Shown piece after piece: positions 18,594 to 24,609 of a DNA stretch of 24,609 nt; position 1 is the first letter of the stretch; the number at the start of each line of letters is the position of its first letter. This DNA comes from Blattamonas nauphoetae (taxonomy: Eukaryota; Preaxostyla; Oxymonadida). The DNA lies in the NCBI GenBank assembly GCA_033064195.1, contig JARBJD010000675.1, forward strand, positions 1-24,609. The letters run 5' to 3'. A program made the translations under genes and the position numbers. The notes beneath the pieces were generated by a model. It saw only the letters and a program-made list of their open reading frames with translations, was not told the DNA's origin and searched no databases.

Positions 18594-18780
18594 ATATCAA
18601 CATTCATTCTGCTTGATGATGCACATTTGAACAAAACAAGTGACGAAACTTGGAGAATTCGATGGTGAGACTGCGCCGTCGAATCGGACAAATTCTGCTG
18701 TTGTGTGGGTTTCTGAAGACCGGTCTTTCACAGATTATGGGCCATGGAATAATTTGAAGAGGTGTGCGAACAATTTGGAG
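18594..18780 (+). pseudogene. Exon-like stretch after the kinase gene
   Basis: A frame at 18640-18765 reads VTKLGEFDGETAPSNRTNSA, then VWVSEDRSFTDYGPWNNLKR, followed by GTGTGCG, a possible donor. It looks like coding sequence and may be a further exon of the preceding gene, but no splice pair links it in frame. Confidence 0.35.
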
Positions 18781-19721
18781 TTTTTTGATTTTTCTTTCCA
18801 CTCGCTGTTTTATCGTTGTTGTTTGCTTGGTACTCATTTTTCCTTCATCCATCCAGTTCTCACAGCAAGCCCTCCTCACCGCCCTCTTCAACCTCCCCGC
18901 ACCTGCGCCACCTCTCGCCCTTCATCGTTCGTGTTCGCGATTGTGTCACACGAGCACACTCACTCCAACAAACAATCATCCCTCATCACACCATCCTTCC
19001 CTCCCTCGAACCTCTCCGCATTTCCACCTACTCATTCAAATCCACTCTACTCGCACCACATCCGACCCTCGCTTCCAACTTGCCTCCACCACAGACTGGT
19101 GGTGTGTAATCAAAGGGAGAGGTTCTAATCAAGCGAACTCCATACTTCTTTGTTGACCAAACACCACTCCTGTTTATCCTCACCCACCCCAAGCCTCACC
19201 ACGCCGTTTCTGTCACTGTGACTCAGTCAGGCTTTTCACTTCAATTCGTCTCCCAAGATCCATTATATCAGACGAAACACACTCAACAATCACGTTTACA
19301 TTGCTTGGTGAATACCTCTCGCCAATTTCACCACTGTTGGTGTTCTAACCCTAACAACTTTTCGTTTTTATCCAAGACAATCTCTTGTCCGATATTTTTT
19401 TCCATCTTTTCATTATTTCGAGATGAACATTCAGAAAAAGCAAGAATTGAAGAGAAATCGACGAAAATATGAAAGGAAAAGAATGGCCGGAAAGTCATGT
19501 ACGGTGAAGAGAAACTGATTCAGACGGAACAAAAAAAACGACTCTGTGCTGTTATAATGACATTCACACTGTGGGAAGACAGTTGAGAGGACTTGTTGGA
19601 GCTGGGAAGTCGGATCATGAACATGGTAAGTGTGCTTCGCCATCGAAGTTGATGAGAGGGGCAGGAGATATGAGAGAGAGACGAAAAATGATGGCAAGGA
19701 CGATAATAGCATGTCATGGTG
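18781..19721. other. Weakly coding-like region, no gene called
   Basis: The plus strand at 18840-19120 has three overlapping open frames rich in Ser/Pro/Thr/His, and only weak helical content in one (LEPLRISTYSFKSTLLAPHP). The minus strand at 19431-19712 has a frame with a hydrophobic start (SLPSFFVSLSYLLPLSS) that might be a 3' exon of the following minus-strand gene. Neither is strong enough to call. Confidence 0.3.
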
Positions 19722-20621
19722 TCAATTAGAACGAGTTGGATGACGATGAATGAGGATGCAGAAGCATCCCAAATTTAGTGAATAGAAATTAAACATCGAC
19801 AAAAACCCTATGTCACAGCGAGAGTGAATTCCGTTGAGAGTGAGACTGTCTGAATCCTTGTCAGACTCGACAAATTGTTGCTCGCCAACGAAGCAGTGTG
19901 CACGGGTCTTCCCAGTGATCACAAGTTTCTTCAGCTCGTGATTTGCAAAGTCGCATTCGTTAATCATCCCCATGTCGTTTTCGAAACCCATTTCAGACTT
20001 CGTGACTTCAGTTCCGTGGGTGGGGAAGAGAGTGGAGAAAGGAGACGATTCCAAAGGTGGAGAGAATGAAGAGACTATGGAAGCGGTGTTATCGACAACA
20101 AGACATTTGGAGTTCATATCAATTCGTTGGAATGATAATGAGGGAAAGACGATGGAGTTTTGGACAGTGACGTCTTCCCTGCTTCTGAAGATAGTTTGGC
20201 AAGACAAACATGTCCATGTGTCAATGTTATCCACAAAACAGCGGCAAGTGTGGACAAGATTGAATTGCTGCTGGCTGGATTTGAGGCTGTGGGTTGTTTC
20301 GTTCTTTGATCCCACATCACTTGGTATTCCTTCAAATGCTGAAAATTCACTGCCTGCACTGATGTCAATTCGCCTCACCGGCCTCCCTCCAACAGGACGA
20401 TACCAAACGAGTTCATCGCTTTGACAGGTTGAAAAGGAATCCTTGCATCCACGCCAGCGAATTCTCCGATTTGTGTCCAGATGACGAGATGATGTAGAGG
20501 AGTGAGTAGAAGCGGAGACAGAACTGAATTCAACTCGGATGAGATGAGTTTTGGAGGAATGGGATGGGTGGAAGGCGGAAGGAGGTGAATTTGTGATGAG
20601 TGGAGGGCGGAAAGAGGTCAA
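19722..20621 (-). CDS. Hypothetical protein, surface-protein-like
   Basis: An open frame of about 299 codons on the minus strand. It has no proper ATG at its left end: the first 20-30 residues run into the 32-bp repeat array, so the real coding part is probably about 19722-20540. Ordinary, Ser-rich sequence includes VWYRPVGGRPVRRIDISAGS, FSAFEGIPSDVGSKNETTHS, MNSKCLVVDNTASIVSSFSP, ECDFANHELKKLVITGKTRA and SDKDSDSLTLNGI. The alternation of short beta strands and Ser/Asp turns resembles beta-helix surface proteins of oxymonads, but I cannot name a family. Six cysteines lie in the N-terminal half, including two CxxC-like pairs. Confidence 0.4.
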   Translation of the reverse strand: MTSFRPPLITNSPPSAFHPSHSSKTHLIRVEFSSVSASTHSSTSSRHLDTNRRIRWRGCKDSFSTCQSDELVWYRPVGGRPVRRIDISAGSEFSAFEGIPSDVGSKNETTHSLKSSQQQFNLVHTCRCFVDNIDTWTCLSCQTIFRSREDVTVQNSIVFPSLSFQRIDMNSKCLVVDNTASIVSSFSPPLESSPFSTLFPTHGTEVTKSEMGFENDMGMINECDFANHELKKLVITGKTRAHCFVGEQQFVESDKDSDSLTLNGIHSRCDIGFLSMFNFYSLNLGCFCILIHRHPTRSN

Positions 20622-21930
20622 TTTGCGATGAGTGGAGGGAGGAAGAGGTCAATTTGCGATGGGTGGAGGGCGGAAGGAGGTCAATTTGCGATGGGTGGAA
20701 GGCGGAAGGAGGTCAATTTGCGATGGGTGGAGGGCGGAAAGAGGTCAATTTGCGATGGGTGGAAGGCGGAAGGAGGTGAATTTGTGATGAGTGGAGGGCG
20801 GAAAGAGGTCAATTTGCGATGGGTGGAGGGCGGAAAGAGGTCAATTTGCGATGGGTGGAGGGCGGAAGGGAGGTCAATTTGCGATGGGTGGAGGGCGGAA
20901 GGAGGTCAATTTGCGATGGGTGGAGGGCGGAAGGAGGTCAATTTGCGATGGGTGGAGGGCGGAAAGAGGTCAATTTGCGATGGGTGGAAGGCGGAAGGAG
21001 GTGAATTTGTGATGAGTGGAGGGCGGAAAGAGGTCAATTTGCGATGGGTGGAGGGCGGAAAGAGGTCAATTTGCGATGGGTGGAGGGCGGAAGGAGGTCA
21101 ATGGGTGCAAGGTGGAAGGCGGAAGGAGGTGAATTTGTGATGGGTGGAGGGCGGAAAGAGGTCAATTTGCGATGGGTGGAGGGCGGAAAGAGGTCAATTT
21201 GCGATGGGTGGAGGGCGGAAGGAGGTCAATTTGCGATGGGTGGAGGGCGGAAGGAGGTGAATTTGTGATGGGTGGAGGGCGGAAAGAGGTGAATTTGCGA
21301 TGGGTGGAGGGCGGAAAGAGGTCAATTTGCGATGGGTGGAGGAGGGCGGAAGGAGGTCAATTTGCGATGGGTGGAGGGCGGAAGGAGGTCAATTTGCGAT
21401 GGGTGGAGGGCGGAAAGAGGTCAATTTGCGATGGGTGGAAGGCGGAAGGAGGTGAATTTGTGATGAGTGGAGGGCGGAAAGAGGTCAATTTGCGATGGGT
21501 GGAGGGCGGAAGGAGGTCAATTTGTGATGAGTGGAGGGAGGAAAGAGGTCAATTTGCGATGGGTGGAGGGAGGAAAGAGGTCAATTTGCGATGGGTGGAG
21601 GGCGGAAAGAGGTCAATTTGCGATGGGTGGAGGGCGGAAGGAGGTCAATTTGCGATGGGTGGAGGGCGGAAAGAGGTCAATTTGCGATGGGTGGAGGGCG
21701 GAAAGAGGTCAATTTGCGATGGGTGGAGGGCGGAAGGAGGTCAATTTGCGATGGGTGGAGGGCGGAAAGAGGAGTCAATTTGCGATGGGTGGAGGGCGGA
21801 AGGAGGTGAATCGACAAGTGGAGGGCGGAAGGAGGTCAATTTGTGATGAGTGGAGGGCGGAAGGAAGTGAATTTGTGATGGGTGGAGGGAGGAAGGAGGT
21901 GAATTTGCGATGGGTGGAGGGAGAGTGAGG
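20575..21930. repeat. 32-bp minisatellite, about 42 copies
   Basis: The unit is AGGTCAATTTGCGATGGGTG followed by GAGGGCGGAA and AG or GG. Variant units carry GAATTTGTGATGAG or GGAAGGCGGA and recur in the same order, so higher-order duplication of blocks is likely. Because 32 is not a multiple of three, a frame passes through all three registers in 96 bp, giving 32-residue protein repeats with no stop. The open frames of up to 224 codons here are products of the repeat and not called as genes. Confidence 0.95.
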
Positions 21931-22180
21931 GTATAATCAGGTCGAATGGAGGGCGAGAGGGGAAAAATCAGGTCATTTGCTGATGAGTGTGGGGAAGGAG
22001 AGGTGAAATGTCAACAAGTTGAGTGATGTGAGGAGCGAATCAGGTTGGTTGAATGTCTTTCCAGGTGATGACACAGACTTGTGGGCCATGGAAGGCAGAT
22101 TTCTCAGTAATCCTTTCGTCCCCAATATACATTCTTGCAAAACTCATCCATTTTCAACCCCATCATATCTTCTCTTAATC
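21931..22180. other. Spacer before the transposase gene
   Basis: This starts with decayed minisatellite units and then unique sequence. It would hold the promoter and the left end of the transposon, but I see no inverted repeat matching the right side. Confidence 0.4.
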
Positions 22181-24225
22181 ATGGAAACTTATACCACGAA
22201 ACCAAAATCGACTATCAGCACGCACGGGAAGGAGATTTACGACCTTCTCGTCAAACAATATAGCGACTATCCAGCAGCACCTCTCATCAAAGCTCTGGAT
22301 AGTCGTCATGAACTCATACCAATCAAGGAGATAGTTCTGGCTTATTACAATAGTTTGTCTCTCTTTCTCAATCTTTCTCTCTTTAGATAAATTCACTTCA
22401 CTTTGTTCGTCTTTGTCTCATTTACATCGTGAAATGAGAAATAAAGACGATAAGGTGAAACTAATGCAGTGTCTCCCAAGTGTTGTCACTTGGCGAGACC
22501 CAGGCTGCCGGGTTCGACGTCGAGGAGGGGCATACAATTATGCCCGCTCCCGATTCGACAGAATCGGTGGGAGACCTCGAAATCCCACTCGACGTCGACC
22601 AGCGTCAAAACAGGTTACCGCTCATTTTTTCACTTTTCATAGAAAATCAACATACAAGAAGATACTGAATTAATGAAAGCAATTCACGAAAACACATCGC
22701 CAAGCTGCGAAAATCAAGCCAGACAGTCACGAAAGGAGAAAAAAAACAGTCCAACTCTCTTTTCTCTTATTTCTCTCTTTTCCTAATCTCATAGAACCAT
22801 CAATCCTTGATTCAATCAACGAAGAGGACATCACTTTCCTCCTCACTCCTTCACAAGCATCATTCGCTTCCATTCCGAATACACCTTCAACCAATAGTGT
22901 CCCAACTCAAAACAAAATTCTGAAATCCGGCTTCCTCGAATCAACGAAGAAGGATTTACACCGCAAACTCGTTGAACAGGGGAAAACAAACATGTCATAT
23001 TCTTCATTTTGCAACAAAACAAAAATTCTACAAAACCAAAAGAACAGACCTTTGCTCGATTTGTGAGCGAGAAATATCTGCAAAAAACAAGAAACATTAA
23101 AATCACAAAACAAAAACTCACACAAAAGAAGAAAATGAATTAAAAACAATTGAACAACACAAAAATAGCAGAAACACAAAGAAAGTTTTACAATACTTCC
23201 ACTTCATCCATCGACGATAACTCTTTAGTTATCGTGATGGATTTAAAGAAAAATTGGCTTGCCAATCTCAAACACCAAATAGGTCATGATTTCTATTCAC
23301 AAGTTTCAGTTTCTCATTTGTGCATTACGTGTTTCACTTCACAAAATTCTGTTATTTCAAAACACATCACAACTTTATTTCACCAGTGCTTTCGCACGAC
23401 CGTTTCGTTCAAGAATGTCTTTCCGATTTATTTGCACTTCCTTCATATCATTCCAAATCACATGTCACTGTATTTTCGGACACTGGTCCACATTTTCGGA
23501 ACCAGTTCGTCCTTGGTTTCTTTTGTCTTCCTTAAACCCTCTTTTTCAGAGAGGGTGTGTTACTCTTTCTTCGCCGAGCAACACGGCAAGAATTGTTGCG
23601 ACTCCGAGTTCGGAGTTCTTACAAATTTAGTTTCCACTCACCTCAGCACCCATCCGCTCCTCGGATGACCTTTTCAATTTCTTTGACAGCCAAACTGGCT
23701 CTCTTGAATTCATCCGAGAAAGGAATACTTTCCATTCTTTTCACAAGTCTGCCATTTTTCTTAAATCATTATTCTCTCTATTTTGGAGCATGAGGTCTTT
23801 CCAGAAGACCATAGTTATTTTAGGGTCACCATTACTAGGATGAAGGATTATTTGGGATTTTACGCGATGGCACTTCGCTCACCGGAGCACCTGTTATTAT
23901 TGATTTCTCATCATTTTCATTTCTTCTTTCCTATTCTCAGAAGAGGGGCAGAGACAACAGGGTGAGGAAGATTTTTGAGAAGGAAGAGGTGGAAAGAGAG
24001 GAGGAGCGCGGATTGAGTGCAGAGTTGGGTGAGAAGACATCTTTTCGTTTTTCATATTTGGATTCAGTGACAAACTCCTCTAATCATTCTTCTGTTATTC
24101 CTTCAACTCCTACTGTTCCTTTCCATTACGATTCTCCTAATTCTCCCATTCTTATTTCTCCTCCAAGCTCTCCTATTCTTTTTCATTCTGATTCATTTTT
24201 CACCTCACCTTTTTCATCATTCTAA
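22181..24225 (+). CDS. DDE/D transposase-like gene with introns
   Basis: ATG at 22181 opens METYTTKPKSTISTHG. Exons are 22181-22352, 22387-22613, 22643-22748 and 22795 onward, with a later intron at 23516-23549. Blocks in order are a helical N-terminus (KEIYDLLVKQYSDYPAAPLI), a basic segment, EEDITFLLTPSQASF, KDLHRKLVEQGKTNMSYSSF, a zinc-ligand motif (RTDLCSICE with nearby His), then VIVMDLKKNW (first Asp), VTVFSDTGPHFRN (second Asp) and FFAEQHGKNCCDSEFGVL (HGK..D/E, third acidic site). The order and the HGK motif fit RNase H-fold transposases of DNA transposons. TAA at 23098 is in frame where Gln fits. Frame breaks lie at A5 runs (23021-23025 and 23161-23165) plus one near 23330-23395. The C-terminal part (about 23690-24225) is less certain. 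The superfamily is not assigned. Confidence 0.6.
22353..22386 (+). other. 34-bp intron in transposase gene
   Basis: GTTTGTCTCTC...CTCTCTTTAG, very pyrimidine-rich. It joins LAYYN to KFTSLCSS in frame. Confidence 0.7.
22614..22642 (+). other. 29-bp intron in transposase gene
   Basis: GTTACCGCTC...CTTTTCATAG. It joins RPASKQ to KINIQEDTEL in frame. Confidence 0.7.
22749..22794 (+). other. 46-bp intron in transposase gene
   Basis: GTCCAACTCTC...TTCCTAATCTCATAG, with a CTAAT branch-like motif 11-15 bases before the acceptor. It joins RKEKKN to PSILDSINEED in frame through one split codon. Confidence 0.7.
23516..23549 (+). other. 34-bp intron in transposase gene
   Basis: GTTTCTTTTGTC...CTCTTTTTCAG. 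It joins PHFRNQFVLE to RVCYSFFAEQHGK through a split Glu codon, bringing the second and third acidic sites into one frame. Confidence 0.75.
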
Positions 24226-24474
24226 AATAACTACCACCTCACTCATTCCATACCTGGCTTATCCTGCCAGGCCTCCGAACAGGGGCTAGCCTAGTACCTT
24301 TATGGCCCTGTGTCCGGTACTAGGTTCACAGCAGGACTTGGAATGCGTGAGGACAACACCAAACTCTTAGTTTTCAGTACCTTTCCTTTCTTAGCTTGAT
24401 TACTTTTCATTTTATCAAACTTTTCAACAATATCAAGCATCATTTATTCCTCTTGTCATTTCTTCCTCTTGTAG
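24226..24474. other. 3' flank of the transposase gene with hairpins
   Basis: It contains two perfect short stem-loops, CCTGGC/GCCAGG at 24253-24271 and CTAGTACC/GGTACTAG at 24291-24323. Just before the second is AGGGGCTAGCCT, which also occurs in the inverted end of the 4.3-kb element (6342-6353). It could be the end of the transposon or a terminator-like structure. No gene is seen. Confidence 0.4.
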
Positions 24475-24609
24475 GTTGCCTCCCACAGCTCCCCTCCTCC
24501 CCTGGCCCTTACACAGCTCCCTCTCCCTCCTCAACCATGCACACAGCTCCCCTCCTTCCCTCCTCAGCCACATGCACAGCTCCCTCCTCTCCTCCTCCCA
24601 GCCATGCAC
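24475..24609. repeat. C/T-rich minisatellite at window end
   Basis: Imperfect tandem units of about 35-40 bp combining CACAGCTCCC, CTCCTCCC and CAGCCATGCA. It runs off the window, so the copy number is unknown. Confidence 0.8.

Noticed and set aside
20628-21928. Plus-strand frames of 153-224 codons
   Set aside because: They arise from the 32-bp repeat, which has no stop in any forward frame.
1-24609. tRNA, rRNA, CRISPR or bacterial-type operons
   Set aside because: Looked for and not seen; introns, minisatellites and gene types indicate a eukaryotic nuclear genome.

Overview
This window looks like a eukaryotic, protist genome, most likely an oxymonad (Preaxostyla) and most similar, from memory, to Blattamonas-type sequence. 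The reasons are very short spliceosomal introns (29-50 bp, GT..AG), a lineage-typical tandem SPRY-like protein family, a NEK-like kinase, and several open frames that continue through TAA/TAG where glutamine fits, as reported for the oxymonad Streblomastix. No database search was possible, so the taxon is an inference.

Layout. 1-530 is a C/T-rich minisatellite. 530-1050 holds nothing I can support. 1057-1690 (+) is a fragment of a lineage-specific helical protein. 1948-11704 (-) is the remains of one multi-module SPRY-like gene with five modules, small introns at equivalent places and a natural TGA end at 1948. Four insertions cut it: a 2.3-kb element with 115-bp inverted ends and a 9-bp target duplication that carries an unrelated 469-codon gene (2981-5276); a 445-bp MITE (5758-6202); a 4.3-kb element with about 70-bp inverted ends (6270-10547) that holds badly decayed coding-like DNA and a 57-bp minisatellite; and a DIRS-like retroelement (from about 11705).

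14198-14465 is an AT-rich spacer. 14466-16300 (+) is a helical protein gene of unknown function with several frame changes and four in-frame TAA/TAG codons. 16426-16737 (-) may be a beta-helix protein fragment. 16814-18593 (+) is a protein kinase gene with six proposed short introns and a helical C-terminal region; it may be decayed. 18640-18765 is an exon-like stretch, and 18780-19720 is weakly coding-like or empty.

19722-20540 (-) is a long open frame resembling lineage-specific surface proteins. 20575-21930 is an array of about 42 copies of a 32-bp repeat. 22181-24225 (+) is an intron-containing DDE/D transposase-like gene of a DNA transposon. 24230-24470 holds two hairpins. 24475-24609 is another minisatellite.

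Overall this is an accessory region dominated by repeats and nested mobile elements. The most notable points are the TIR/TSD-bounded gene-carrying element sitting inside an intron, the clean way the SPRY gene reassembles once insertions are subtracted, and the repeated TAA/TAG-for-Gln signal.
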